DNA of 64,000 bases from Hirundichthys speculiger (taxonomy: Eukaryota > Chordata > Actinopteri > Beloniformes > Exocoetidae). The stretch spans positions 1 to 64,000 of the forward strand of contig JAGFBZ010000932.1 of assembly GCA_018398805.1 (NCBI GenBank). The letters are read 5' to 3'. The notes below the pieces were generated by a model. The model made no database searches. It was not told where the DNA came from and saw only the letters and a program-made list of their open reading frames with translations. Below are positions 11,661 to 23,364 of the stretch, one piece after another. Made by a program: the position numbers and the translations under genes. How positions within the stretch are numbered: the first letter of the stretch is position 1; each line of letters opens with the position of its first letter.

Positions 11661-12374
11661 TGCAATTGAGCCCTCATAACTCAAACCTTAACTGTAACAT
11701 ATATTTTAAAAAGTATATATGCTCCACATGTAGTCATATATATTTGTATCAAATATATTATGAATTGGTGGTTTTTACACAGTTATGTATGTTAGTATGT
11801 GATTTATGGTAATACCAAAAACTAGTTGTAATTTAAAAATGCAAATTTGTGACTATTTTAACTCAAAATGATGAAAAATACCAAGTAAAGGAAAAAGTAC
11901 CTATTGTCTCAGAATATCAATTTGGTTACCATGTGTTCATTTGGAGTCTCCAAAGGCCTTTTTGGACACATGTTCAGTTATAGTGTGCCTACAGTCTCAT
12001 ACTGTCATTTACCATTTCAGATGAATATTCAGACTATATTCATCCTGAAGTCATTTTTTATTTCAGGCGGAACAAAATTTTAAATTTTTTACTGACTTCA
12101 GAGTTCCATTACTCGTCTCTGTATCACCTAGAGTGTTCCTGACAGTTTTATAGAAACTACAGAGTGTCCTTCTTTATGGAACACTTTAATGCATCCATGT
12201 GGACAGAACAGTTTAGAAGTTACAATCATTTTAATTTGGGTATGTCATTTTAGGCGGGTTTGCTAAAAAAGGGGGTCAGGGTTTATCAGGTTAAATAAGT
12301 TATTGTTTATTTTATGAGATGATAAAAGCTATTAATCTCAGCTTGGATGCAGGCCTATTTATTAATGTACACAG

Positions 12375-12518
12375 GAAAAAAATTCATGGGAAATTAAACT
12401 CTGTTTGCCCACTCAAAAAAGTGAAATCGGATCGGAAAAATCGGGAATCGGCCGATCATCAAAATTAAAAGATCGGAATCGGATCGGGACCCAAAAAACG
12501 TGATCAGGACATCCCTAA
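12375..12518 (+). mobile_element. hAT-like element, right-end fragment
   Basis: Runs of GATCGG and ATCGG words end in a TIR-like terminus reading GATCAGGACATCCCTA, typical of fish hAT non-autonomous elements whose ends begin TAGGGATGTCC. The matching left end was not identified, so this is a fragment. Confidence 0.5.
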
Positions 12519-12835
12519 TTACCGATATTCTAACTTTTCTGAGGCACTTTTGGGGTTTTCATTATATATAAGCCACAATCAAACTTTCAAGAAATAAAGG
12601 CTTGAAATATTTCACTCTGTGTAATAAATCTATAATATGAGTGCCAGAAAATATTGAATATGAATAATCATTAATATTGAATAATCATGATATTCCAATT
12701 TTATGAGATGTACCTGTCATTTAAATAACTGCACAATAATCTTCATGACAAGGTTATGATCACAGCAAGTTACCCGTCCATCAGACAAGTTACCTCAGTT
12801 TTTTAAATACCTTTTAGCTAACCTTTTCTCTAGAG

Positions 12836-13230
12836 CAGTGATTCCCAAAGTGTGGGCCGCGCCCCCCTGGTGGGCCGTCGCAGTACTGCAGGTGGGCCGT
12901 GAGAGGTCATTAAAATTAAACAAATATTTTAAATCCTCGATCTTTTTAAAATATCTTTTTAATTACTGTAAAATATTAACGACGTGATTTAAAAACATTC
13001 AGAAGCAACAAAACAAACCAGTTAAGTATCATTTTACCGTCATCTTAACTTAATATGACAAGTGTCACCTTATTTGTTGACCCCTTACATTAATGTCAGA
13101 ACATAGTTTCTAGTCCTGAATGTTGATCACAGTCGTGACTAAAAGTTTTGGTTTTAAAGGTTTTGGTGGACCGCGTATATTTTTCACATTTCAAACTGGG
13201 CCTTGGTATTCTGGAGTTTGGGAATGGCTG
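12836..13230 (+). mobile_element. Non-autonomous hAT element (395 bp)
   Basis: Ends read CAGTGATTCCCAAAG and CTTTGGGAATGGCTG type sequences and form short terminal inverted repeats. Flanks CTCTAGAG and CTGCAGAG match at 6 of 8 positions, as expected for an old 8-bp target duplication. The same family is present at 52719-53095. It has no coding capacity. Confidence 0.75.
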
Positions 13231-13800
13231 CTGCAGAGTTTAAGTTACCTAGCTCTCTGAAAATCTTGAGTTTCTCACATTTCAGGTGTAACTTACCCAG
13301 TTCATACAAATCCCACTTTCTGAAATAGGCCCTAGATAATCTTTAAAGTACCAGTGCAGTTTCTGGGGTTGAAAATTTTCACCCAGAAAAGTTGTTGATG
13401 TACCTTAGCAGGTGTCTGCATGCTCTGGGCCAAGCATAGGGCCCTATGAAATCCGTTTTATTTTTTCTCAAATTCCGTTTTAATTTTTTTCATTTTCGGT
13501 TTTTCGGTTTAATTTTTGAGATTCTGTTTTTAAGCATTTATGCAAATTTAACCCAAAACATATATAAAGTAATGGAAATATAGACAATTTAATGCAATTA
13601 TACTGTAAACTTTAAGTTTGTATACTTTAAAATAATTGTGTCCAACAAAACATTGTTTTTTTTTTTTTTACAAAAAAAAATCTAGTTTTTTCTATGTAAT
13701 AAATAAGAAAAAAATTATTCAATATAAAAAATCCATTTAAAGTGCAAAAAAGAAAAATTGCAACAGCAGTAAACTAATCATTTTAGTTTGTTTGATTTAT

Positions 13801-13878
13801 TCTGTTATCAGACAGTTTGTCATAACGTACCTGATATTTTTCAGGTATGTCATGACAAACTATGTGTCCGATAACAGA
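13801..13878. repeat. Imperfect hairpin of 78 bp
   Basis: The left half (CTGTTATC ... GTACCTGA) is repeated in inverted form in the right half (TCAGGTATG ... GATAACAG) around a short AT loop. It lies next to the 5' edge of the L2-like LINE. Confidence 0.7.
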
Positions 13879-13894
13879 AAAAACTATATTTACA

Positions 13895-15095
13895 GAACTG
13901 TGTGTCTGGTCGTCTGATCAGCGACATCGGCGCCCCCCAGGGAACTGTGCTGTCGCCCTTCCTCTTCACCACATACACATCTGACTTTCAGTTGCCGCAC
14001 TGAGTCGTGTCATCTGAAATTCTCTGATGACACGGCCATTGTGGGGTGTGTGGAGGGAGGGGAGGGAGGCTGAGTACAGGGACCTGATCAGCCCACTTTG
14101 TGGATTGGTGTGGGGAGAACCACCTGCAGCTGAACGTGACTGAGATGAGGGAGATGGTGGTGGACTTTCAGGAGGAACAAGCCCCCACCTTCCCCTGTCA
14201 GCATCAGTGGGAGGGATGTTGAGCTGGTGGACAATACAAGTACTTTGGTGTGACACTGGACAACAACTGGACTGGTCTGCAAACACTGAGGTTGCCTCAA
14301 AAGGGTCCAGAGCCGACTCTACTTCCTGAGGAGGCTCAGGTCCTTCAATGTATTGCAACAAAATGCTGCAGATGTTTTATCGGTCTGTTGTGGCGAACGT
14401 CCTCTTCTTTGCTGTGGTGTCTTGGGGGGCAGGCATCAGGGCTAAGGACGCCAACAGACTGAATAAACTCATCAAAAAAGCTGAGTCTGCTGTTGGCTCT
14501 AAACTGGTCCCACTGGAGGAGGTGGTGAAAGAGAGGATGCTAGCAAAACTGCTGGCAATCCTTGACAACCTCTCTCATCCCCTCCACAAAATCCTGGACA
14601 AGTTGAAGAGCAGCTTCAGCGGCAGACTCCTTCAACCCCGCTGCTCAAAGGAACGACACAGGAGGTCGTTCCTTCCTAGTGCAATTAAAATCTATAACTC
14701 CTGGTTGTCAGGGAATAATCACTGCTGATTACTTCTGCCACTGCCTTCTGTTCATGCCGCATTATCACTTTATTACATTATTACAGTTTTATTATTACAG
14801 TTTTATTATTACTGGTTTTGCACACTGTTTTTGTCTGTTTTGCACACTGTTTTTGTCTACTTACTTTTTATTTAGTGTCTTGTTTTGCGCACTGTTTTTA
14901 GTCTATTTATTGTTCTGTTTCTGCACACTGTTTTTAGTCTATTTATTGTTCTGTTTCTGCACACTGTTTTTTGTCTATTTATTGCCTATTTAATGTCTAT
15001 TTAATGTCCTGTCTATTTATGTATATTTTTGTATCTGCTGCAACGAGCCAATTTCCCCTCTGGGATTATTAAAGTATTTTCAATTCAATTCAATT
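13895..15095 (+). pseudogene. L2/jockey-like LINE reverse transcriptase remnant
   Basis: Conceptual translation near 13925 gives GAPQGTVLSPFLFT, a reverse-transcriptase motif. Near 14450-14700 it gives LNKLIKKAESAVGSKL and FSGRLLQPRCSKERHRRSF, the C-terminal part usual in fish LINEs. The 3' end carries a TTTCCCCTCTGGGATTATTAAAG-type tail and ATTCA repeats. Several frameshifts and 5' truncation make it inactive. Confidence 0.7.
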
Positions 15096-15299
15096 ACTAC
15101 AGCTGATGTAGATGCTATGAAATCCAAAGCAGTGAACACTGAACACTGGTTGTGTGTATGAGTGTGTTTTTTTTCCTTTAGGTGTTCCATCTATTACAGA
15201 CAGCCGTTTAAATAAATAATTATCAGCTGTTTGTGTTTAGCTCTTTGAGTGACTCTCGCCTTTTTACGTTTGTGCTTTTCACTCATTCATTGATCCTCG

Positions 15300-15462
15300 T
15301 TGGAAGACCACGGAGCAGACCAGACCAGAACACGCTGGAGAGATGATATCTCTCAGCTGGTCTGGTGGAAGCACCGGGGGGAGGGAGGTCTGGGTCTCAG
15401 CTGGAGCTGTTGCCCCCGCGAGCCGACTACGGACCAAGCGGGAGCTAATGGATGGATGGAAC
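15300..15462 (+). mobile_element. RTE (Rex3-like) 3' end fragment
   Basis: It contains the RTE tail coding RTKRELMDGW and ends in GGATGGATGG, the GATG repeat typical of Rex3-like 3' ends. Flanks TGATCCTCG (15291-15299) and TGATCCTTG (15463-15471) look like a target duplication. Confidence 0.75.
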
Positions 15463-15879
15463 TGATCCTTGCACGTATATTTTGTGTCCATTCAATCGTG
15501 TGCTGGCAAAACTTGCAGAATTTTGAATCGCCAGACACATAATAATCTCGGATAAACTGCTCTGCTCTGTACCTGAGAGTAAACCACTAGTTCCTTTGCT
15601 GGTTTCTCGGGTGCCGCTTCGACGTGTTTTTTTTTTCTGTGATGAGGAAAGCGGGGGCAGAGAAAATAGAGTGTCCCCACCTTTTCGTGAACCCTCTTGG
15701 AACATTATCTTGAAAGAAAAGTTCCTTTTAGTCCGGGAGAAAAAAAAGAAAAAACTTTTACGCAAATTGCCGTTCAGTTCTGTTATATTGCGCATTTAAA
15801 GTGAATTCCGTTTTTAATCTCCAATTCCGTGATTCCGTCCGCGATTCCGTGATTGCGGATTCCATAGGGCTCTAAAAGC

Positions 15880-17170
15880 AGCCACAAAGCATGTTTATGT
15901 CATCAACAAACACAAGATAAAAGATGGAAAAGCTGAGTGACTTTTTTCTGAAAGACATAAAAAATAAAAAAAAGAACAACAGAATTTTTAAATATTTAAA
16001 TTATTAAAAATAAAGTATTTGGAAAAAAAAAAAGATATAGGGGTTTGCCCAATGTTGATATTTGAGTCCTATAAATCAGCATAAATTTGGAATCTCTGGG
16101 TCAAAGTTTGAAAGCTATTAAAAATACTAGAAAAACAATAAATCGTTTTTTTCCATATGAAAAAAACGTATTAAATTGTTTTGTTTGTTCTTTTAAAATT
16201 ATCCACTAATACAATAAAAAGGAAGGCGTTTCATTTTACTCCTCCGCTACAGCAACTGACCTTTCGGTAAGCGCCGCCCCCTCCCTAGTTACTGTTGCTA
16301 GGTCGGACATTCTCGCTGCTCCTCCATTAAAGGTGGGGTGGGTGTTGTTTTTTTTTTCCACTTTTACATATTGCTTTTCACATTTCCATTGCCCCACTGA
16401 AATTTTCAAAAAAACTAAACATTTTGGTCCAGTCTAGAAGGTATAATCAAGAAAACTCTGACCATCAAAAAAGTGATCATCACTATTTTGATTGGCTGCC
16501 TATTTCAAATATCACCCCTCCCTCCCTCCCTCCCTGTGGTTCATGCAGTATGTGAAGGCGTGGTTTTCGAAAAGAGGAGGAGCGGAGCCTTTGGGAGGAG
16601 GGAGGGATGTTATTTTCAAAATCTCCTTGAGTTGGATTGCTGGAAAACGTAAACAACACTACTCCACTTTAAGGACAATGTTATTTTGACGATGCCTATC
16701 AACCGCATCACACTAGAATAAACGCCGTAGTGAAATATTGCTGCTGGGGACCTGCAACAGTGACTCGAGGTGTCCAGAACGTTTGGAGGGACATTTTTAT
16801 TCCCTTTAACAAGATAAAACAAACAGTGGAAATCTGCAGGCTTTGGTTCATTTATGTGTCCGTCCACACAATCAACTGAACGTGGGGAAAGTTACAAACA
16901 CACCTACATTTACTCCAAGGTAGTGTACCAGCTGCAGTTGGTAGTTGTTTTTTAACGATCCCTGTAATTCGGATCCGTAGTGAATGTCGAATATCGGACC
17001 TAACAACAACTTCACCACGGTTTAAAAACTCACCCTCCAAGGCATCGACGTCCTCCCTAAATATTAACCAATTCATGGACAAACGACACTAGTTAGGTTA
17101 ACACGCACACCCGAATGCATTAATGATATGCTTCCAGGAGATGCATACATATAAATGGAGCTCGTGTCGG
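15880..17170. other. Repeat-like and unassigned sequence
   Basis: An AT-rich stretch, then a segment around 16240-16680 with CCCT and GAGG runs that looks like a dispersed repeat. No coding exon is supported. A short minus-strand open frame ending in a GTGAGT-like donor (about 17028-17070) has no recognisable family. Confidence 0.35.
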
Positions 17171-17640
17171 TTGCAATGTTCATACTTGAAAAGGTTTCGT
17201 AAATGAGCCCAGCTAGCCGGCCCTTTAGCGCGGCTAACCAACGAGCTAAAGTTAACAAGCCTCGCTTGTTTCCTTGTGATCAGCAGTAGCAGTCAAAGAC
17301 AAACTCTCACCTGCGAAGATCTAACAGCTGCCCATCTTCTTCTGGGAAAAACTAAAATAGTGTAGACACATTGCCACACAAAAAAGACGCAAGTCTTACG
17401 GATTTAGTTAAGGTAGGTTTAAACGTTAGCCCCGCTCCAAACAAGACATAACACGGCGGTCCAGACTCAAATCTCGCGGTTACGGTTCCCTGTGAACAGC
17501 GTGGACGCCCACAGACTGGCCACGCCCCTTCCTGCAACGACGTCATCGAAAGGGTTTGGCTACTGACTGCAGCCCGGAAACACGTTACCTCCACATACAG
17601 GACGGATATGACGTCCGGTGTGTTTTGTGATTGAGCCCAG
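17170..17640 (-). promoter_or_regulatory. Possible CpG-rich promoter and noncoding first exon
   Basis: The stretch is richer in CpG than its flanks. On the minus strand it has a splice-donor-like site (TTCGCAG then GTGAGAG) near 17308-17321, which would fit a 5' UTR exon of a gene reading leftward. No matching downstream coding exon was found, so the call is speculative. Confidence 0.2.
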
Positions 17641-17676
17641 AAGAGAAAAGATAATGGTATAATCAAGCTGTTCTGT

Positions 17677-19154
17677 CCTGAGGGGTGAACTACGAAGCGA
17701 GATTAGAGGGTTAGCGAGGTATGTTGAGTCTAAAACCAGGATTTCCGGTACCACGAAGGTGGCTCTCTTTCAACCTGGCTAGATCACCATGGTAACTTAC
17801 TCTGCAAACTTATCCTGGTCCGGAGCAGGTTATGTGCAGAGTTTAGGCTCAAATCGGCTCTAAAAAGCGCCACCCTTTAACTTTCACCCAATCCTGTTGA
17901 CTTTAGCGCCAGGATTGTGCGAGGATAGGAAGAGAGTATTCAGAGACCGGACTGATCCGCTGGCTTCCCATGACCATATTCTCTATGAACGCTAGAGATT
18001 TCCAGCTGAGGGAATACGTTACATTTGTAATCTGCTAGAGCCATATATTGGCAGCACCACCAAACGCAGCCGTGCGCTCACAGTAGCGCAAACGGTGTGC
18101 GTTGCTTTGCGTTTCTTTGCCGCGGGAACCTACATGCATTCAGTTGGTGATGCAGAAAATCTGAGCCAGAATACTGGAATAAAGGTTGTACTTGTTCTCT
18201 TACTGAACTGCTGAATATGTTTGTAGTATTCCCTGGCCATCTGCCCACGCTTCAAATAAAAGAAGCGTTTTACTAAATCGCAGGTAACATAAATTAATAG
18301 TCCATTATATTGATAATCAGTGTGATGTGGAATTTCATGTGAAATGTTATAATATAATTCATTCATAAGATTCCCCAGGGTGATAGGGTACCTATTAAAG
18401 TGGCCGGTGAGTGTGTATAACAGATAATATTAAATCTTAAATTAATTTCACATAGATTTAGCAAAAAACTAAAGTGATTTTCATTTATCATTCATAATGG
18501 GACAGTCAGACCTACATAATGTTTAAATCTGCTGCATTAAGTTTAAAGTTTAAGCGCTCTAAAAGAGGGAGGGAGGGAGATTAATTAAGGTGCATTAAGT
18601 GGTGAAATAAATATAATTTACTGTGGCAAGAGACACTACAGAGGGCCCGGGCGGGGTTTGGTCCCCAGATTCCCGGGTGAAAGTCACGCACAATTGCCAG
18701 TCAGCCAAAGGCATATTCCCTGAGCCATGTAGCCAGGACATGTCATCAATCGGAGGTCAGTGACAGGACCTCACACTGTCACATTACGAATTTACATGAT
18801 CTGCAATTTTTTGCCAGCACTCCTCTCTGGCGTTATTCGCACCAACAGTATTGCTTTTGGCCGTAAAGATTTCTTTGAAATCCTCATAGCCCTGCATTAT
18901 TAAAACCTGCTCCTCCTGACTGAAATATACGGACCGCCATCTATCCATTTTATCCGGAAGAGGCGTCAAATGAAGCGCCCCCTTTTATGTGAACGCGCAC
19001 AGAGCAGAAAGCAGAAAGCCGCGGTTAACAAAGATAGTTGATAACCACCGTCGTGGTACCAGTTATCTCTGATGGAGAGTTTCAGGTTTGTTAAGCCAGC
19101 TCACCCAAAGAAAGCCTAGCTGTGTTGAACTTGCTTCGTAGTACACCCCTCAGG
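17677..19154 (-). mobile_element. PIF/Harbinger-like element with internal deletion
   Basis: The ends are inverted copies: CCTGAGGGGTGAACTACGAAGC at the left and, read inward from the right, CCTGAGGGGTGTACTACGAAGC. The interior carries a Myb-like ORF on the minus strand but no transposase, so it is a non-autonomous derivative. The target duplication could not be fixed. Confidence 0.65.
18784..18969 (-). CDS. Myb/SANT-like DNA-binding ORF of a Harbinger element
   Basis: The 61-residue product contains DRWRSVYFSQEEQVLIMQGY and ends near ECWQKIADHVNS, the trihelix/Myb-like N-terminal fold found in the accessory protein of Harbinger transposons, which helps recruit the transposase to the ends. 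It is much shorter than the full accessory protein and lacks the C-terminal part. It lies inside the inverted repeats at 17677-19154. It is probably not functional alone. Confidence 0.55.
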   Translation of the reverse strand: MTPLPDKMDRWRSVYFSQEEQVLIMQGYEDFKEIFTAKSNTVGANNAREECWQKIADHVNS

Positions 19155-20006
19155 TCTCTTATTTACTGGCACAACTTCTCACCAAATAGATATTTTATTT
19201 GGAATAACACAGACTGATGTAATGAGAAGAAATCCTTATTTTTTGACAACTGGTTTAAGAATGGCATTGTATTGGTAAGACTGCTCTTCAATAAGGAGGG
19301 TAGTCTGTTTAACTCCAAAGAATACCGCACTGAAGTTTGCTTTAAGTTTGATCTTCGACAGACATTAGCTCCGGGTGAACCTCATCTGCTCAGGGGTCAG
19401 GGGTCAGGCGACTCCAAACAAGTCACTCCAACATTTCAGATGCTTCCATGTTGCGGACTTTACAGTTAAACATGAACACAGAAAGAGGGCTGAAGCGTGT
19501 CCCCACTTCCTGTTTTCAAAATAAAATGTGGAATATAAGCATATATACTGTGTTTAAAACTGTTGAGCAGCTATTGAATTTACAAAAAATAATAAAAATT
19601 ATGAAAGTATTTTAAATGTAAAAACAAGAGGTGTATCTCATGCAGCCAATGGAATACGATAAACCAAAATTGATTTTAAGTCAATTGATCACGTAACTTG
19701 GAAGCTATTGAGCTAAGATGCTAATATTTACATATAAAATTAAATAAAAATTATGAACAGATTCCAAAATGTAAAAACAATATATGATGTTACGTGATGC
19801 AACACTAGTAGGGCTACAATAACACGATTTTATTGTTACATAAACTAACTGAACTAAATGGAACGTTTCAACACATTGCCAAACTGTACTGATACGTGTC
19901 GATACTGTCACTGAATACTGACACATACTGACATTAGAAATCCCCACAGACAACCGAGTTGCCAGACTCAACTGACACTCAACTGACAATATGATGACCT
20001 AGTATG
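19155..20006. other. Unassigned intergenic sequence
   Basis: AT-rich single-copy-looking DNA with no recognised exon or repeat. Confidence 0.4.
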
Positions 20007-20304
20007 TAGTGATGGTGAGATGAAGCCCCGTGAAGCAGTGTCACATATTGGCCAGATGGTTCGAGAAATGGTACATTTCTTGCTGCTTCATATGCACATG
20101 ACACCACCTACTGGTCAGGTTTATAATCACAGCCAGCTGAATCTTAAGATGTGATGCATTCAATTTATGTATCAGTTATGGCTCTTGCAAATGACTGTGA
20201 ATAACAAAATGTGTATGACCAAATAATTGGTCTACATAAATGATCAAATGCATAATAAAATATTGTCTGAATGTAATCTCTGTTCAATGTTTCCCAAAGT
20301 AGTA

Positions 20305-20425
20305 TCATAAGAACTGGGCAGACACGCGTCAAAAGAGTCGAAGAGCCGGGAGTCGAACCCACGAAAACTGTAATATCTGTACGTGGGCCACCTGCCCTAA
20401 CCACTGTGCTACCGGATCACCTGAG
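20305..20425 (-). mobile_element. tRNA-derived SINE fragment
   Basis: The minus strand contains an A-box-like TAGCACAGTGGTTAGGGCAG and a B-box GGGTTCGACTCCCGG, matching the SINE at 47842-48043. It is a partial copy within the hAT element. Confidence 0.65.
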
Positions 20426-20528
20426 CTTCATCAGGCAGAGAACATTGAAAGTCTTTGTGGAACTATGGAGGGGGCACACTCAATATGTTTGTGTAATTTG
20501 GACGATGACTATGGAGCGATAGGAGTGC

Positions 20529-20850
20529 CACATTAATAAATAAATAAATAAATGTGGAAATATGAAGAGAAATATATAAATAAATGTGGAAATATAAAGA
20601 GAAATATATAAATAAATAAATAAATGTGGAAATATAAAGAGAAATAAATAAATAAATAAATGTGGAAATATAAAGAGAAATAAATAAATAAATAAATAAA
20701 TATATGTGGAAATATAAAGAGAAATAAATATCTAAAATACCCTATATGTGGAATATAAACCCTAAGGAAAATCCCTAATCCCTGTGGAAATATCCCGGGA
20801 AATCAAATAAAATAAATAAATGTGGAAATATAAAGAGAAATAAATAACCC
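20529..20850. repeat. AAATAAAT / GTGGAAATATAAAGAG tandem tract (left arm)
   Basis: Variable numbers of AAAT alternate with a conserved GTGGAAATATAAAGAG block, giving an imprecise minisatellite of about 28-36 bp. The mirrored tract is at about 22243-22495, and a third at about 36252-36545. Long open frames across it are low complexity and not genes. Confidence 0.8.
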
Positions 20851-21147
20851 TGAAAGGAAAATCATCTTTAATTTTCGTATTGCATTTGCTTTTCCTTTTT
20901 GGCACTCCTGTGACACAAGGATAAAGCAATGACAAAACGCTTGGTGGACTGAGCTGTCAATCAAATGGCTCTGGGCGGGGCTTCCTGTCCAGGATGGATA
21001 GTCGTTCCCTGATCACTGGATTTCTGCCTGGCGGTATGGGCGCTAACTCATAGATATGTATGCTAGCGTTTAGCCTGACGTCACCAGCGCTGAGGAGGAC
21101 GTGCAGACAACTCACGTAGTTTGACTGATAACGATGGAAAAGTAAAT

Positions 21148-21336
21148 ATGGAAAACGTGGAGGAGTTAAGGAGAGGTGTTCAACAAGAACTTTTAAGAAT
21201 TGCTCGGTGTGTGGATGAAAATGTTCAGCCGGACTACATTCTGAGGATGGTAGAAGATGTCAGCGAAAGTCTTGGGCAAATATCTGCACTGACCGATACA
21301 GACATTGATCCGGTTGTGTGGCACAATCTTGAAGAG
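21148..21336 (+). CDS. Captured or native first exon in palindromic element, left arm
   Basis: An open frame from ATG encodes 63 residues, starting MENVEELRRGVQQELLRIA and ending DIDPVVWHNLEE, followed at once by GTAGGT, a good 5' splice site. The acidic helical pattern resembles N-terminal regions of fish integrase-core proteins, but that is a weak impression. The frame is open in all three copies in the window, and no downstream exon is present in the element. Confidence 0.5.
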
Positions 21337-21769
21337 GTAGGTACTTTATTCACAGGCTAAAATTCTACCATGTCATGTTATCAGTAAGCAATCAAAAAAA
21401 TTTGCAAAAAGGCTTTTTAAAAAAGGGAAAATACTCAGATATAACCTTTTTGTAATCTCACTTTGATTAGTGAATTGTACTTTTAATGCATACTTTTTTT
21501 CCTCATGAGTACATACTGTAACTAATTAAGCTGATTTTGTAATATAATTACATAATCCTTTTACATGTAGCTTGTTACTCCTCAACCCATGATAACCTGC
21601 ACAAGTTTCAGCTGTGGCTAGTATATGATGAATATATATTACACGTTATGTATTCATCATATACAGCATGTGAACTTGACAACCGTCTTCTACAGACTTG
21701 TGTATAAATCGAAAAAGCTTACTGATAACATGACATGGTAGAATTTTAGCCTGTGAATAAAGTACCTAC

Positions 21770-21958
21770 CTCTTCAAGATTGTGCCACACAACCGGATCA
21801 ATGTCTGTATCGGTCAGTGCAGATATTTGCCCAAGACTTTCGCTGACATCTTCTACCATCCTCAGAATGTAGTCCGGCTGAACATTTTCATCCACACACC
21901 GAGCAATTCTTAAAAGTTCTTGTTGAACACCTCTCCTTAACTCCTCCACGTTTTCCAT
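21770..21958 (-). CDS. Same exon in inverted orientation, right arm
   Basis: This is the mirror-image copy of the 21148-21336 exon, with the same ATG, 63-residue product and GTAGGT donor, read on the minus strand. The two exons point towards each other, so transcription through either arm would make RNA able to fold on itself. Confidence 0.5.
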
Positions 21959-22541
21959 ATTTACTTTTCCACCGTTATCAGTGAAACTACGTGAGTTGTC
22001 TGCACGTCCTCCTCAGCGCTGGTGATGTCAGGCTAAACGCTAGCATACATATCTATGAGTTAGCGCCCATACCGCCAGGCAGAAATCCAGTGATCAGGGA
22101 ACGACTATCCATCCTGGACAGGAAGCCCCGCCCAGAGCCATTTGATTGACAGCTCAGTCCCAAGCGTTTTGTCATTGCTTTATCCTTGTGTCACAGGAGT
22201 GTCAAAAAGGAAAAGCAAATGCAATACGAAAATTAAAGATGATTTTCCTTTTATTTATTTCTCTTTATATTTCAACATTTATTTATTTCCCTTTATATTT
22301 CCACATTTATTTATTTATTTCCTTTTATATTTCCACATATATTTATTTATATATTTATTTCTCATTATATTTCCACATATATTTATTTATTAATTTCTCT
22401 TTATATTTCCACATTTATTTATTTCTCTTTATATTTCCACATTTATTTATTTATTTATTTCTCTTTTTATTTCCACATTTATTTATTTATTAATGTGGCA
22501 CTCCTATCCCTCCATAGATGACAACCATTAAAGGGGTGATT

Positions 22542-22730
22542 TTATGTATATTTATTCAGAAATAGCAATTTTTCTACAGTTTTTGGTTTTAACCGATTCC
22601 TTTTTTTAGACACAATCTCTCCAGCCTTGGAGAACACCCTTTCACATGGCACAGAGGATGCTGGGCTGCATAAAAATGTTTGTGCCATCATGTACAAACT
22701 ATATATTGAACTACCACAAACTATATACAC
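22542..22730 (-). pseudogene. hAT transposase C-terminal dimerisation region
   Basis: The product contains SPASSVPCERVFSKAGEI and NRLKPKTVEKLLFLN, the hallmark C-terminal dimerisation segment of hAT transposases. Upstream catalytic sequence is missing, and the palindromic element lies on its downstream side (minus-strand direction). It belongs to the hAT element at 20007-23033. Confidence 0.8.
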
Positions 22731-23096
22731 GCTATCCAGATTCTAGTATCCAAGCTATCCAAACTCTATCCACACTCTGAACTGACCGCAACTCGCCTAC
22801 AAAAACCCACATTTTGAATGGAGCCTGTGGCGTTTATAAAGCTGTCAAACCCCGCGACAAGAAATGAACCACTTCCCGAAGCAGTCACGTGGTACAGCCA
22901 GGCGGTGAAGCTTCGGACGTCATCACTTTTGGCTCCTCCCCAAATGAAGCGACTCTTGATACGCGCTTCGCGGACACGCCCCCTCATTTCTCGATACGCG
23001 CTTCGGGGCTTCGCTTCACTCATAACATCACTACTAGTATGCAATAATAAAATCTAAGTCATTGTATTGTATATGGCATCATTGCATATCTGAATT

Positions 23097-23232
23097 GAAT
23101 GATCTGGATCTCGGGATCCCCCCAGAGGAGCTAGAAGAAGTGGCCGGGGAGAGGGGGGTCTGGGCTTCCTTACTCCGCTGATGCCCCCGCGACCCGACCT
23201 CGGATAAGCGGAAGAAGACGGTACGGTACGGT
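23097..23232 (+). mobile_element. RTE-like LINE 3' end fragment
   Basis: It encodes a LINE tail (ELEEVAGERGVWASLL) and ends in short GGTAC repeats. Flanks GCATATCTGAATT (23084-23096) and GCATATATGAATT (23233-23245) form a near-perfect target duplication, showing a short 5'-truncated insertion. Confidence 0.7.
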
Positions 23233-23364
23233 GCATATATGAATTTAAATTTAAAGTATCTTTGATATCTTTAGATACAGATATATGTATCATAACTTGA
23301 AAATCAAAGTGACCGTGTTTGTGAATGAAGATGCTTGTGGACTGATATTTTTTTTCATAAATTT

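Larger units (their letters stand above)
13437..15874 (+). mobile_element. hAT-like element containing nested LINE fragments
   Basis: The ends are TAGGGCCCTATGAAATCCG and, inverted, TAGAGCCCTATGGAATCCG, both with AT-rich subterminal runs of ATTCCG words. Between them lie an L2-like LINE (about 13895-15095) and an RTE 3' piece (about 15300-15462). A target duplication is not convincing, as only part of the flanking octamers match. Confidence 0.55.
20510..22516. mobile_element. Palindromic (fold-back) DNA transposon with duplicated exon
   Basis: The element starts TATGGAGCGATAGGAGTGCC and ends with its inverse. It is flanked by GATGAC on both sides (20504-20509 and 22517-22522), a 6-bp target duplication. 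The arms (to 21389, and from 21717) are inverted copies of each other around a unique 327-bp centre. Each arm has an AAAT-rich tandem tract near its outer end and an identical coding exon with a splice donor. TA-ended termini and a 6-bp duplication fit what I recall of the IS3EU superfamily; that assignment is inference. A one-armed copy lies at 36232-37449. Confidence 0.8.
20007..23033 (-). mobile_element. hAT element with perfect 8-bp target duplication
   Basis: The element begins TAGTGATGGTGAGATGAAGC and ends with the inverted equivalent (GCTTCACTCATAACATCACTA). Both sides are flanked by CTAGTATG (19999-20006 and 23034-23041). The remaining coding part is a transposase C-terminus on the minus strand (22542-22700). 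A SINE piece and the palindromic element at 20510-22516 are nested within it. Confidence 0.85.

Noticed and set aside
16852..17082. First exon of a minus-strand gene (frame beginning MNWLIFREDVDALEG)
   Set aside because: A donor-like GTGAGT follows, but no downstream exon was found and the peptide is not recognised.
22142..22493. Hydrophobic Phe/Tyr/Ile-rich ORF
   Set aside because: It is a translation of the ATTTATTT tract in the palindromic element; no independent support.
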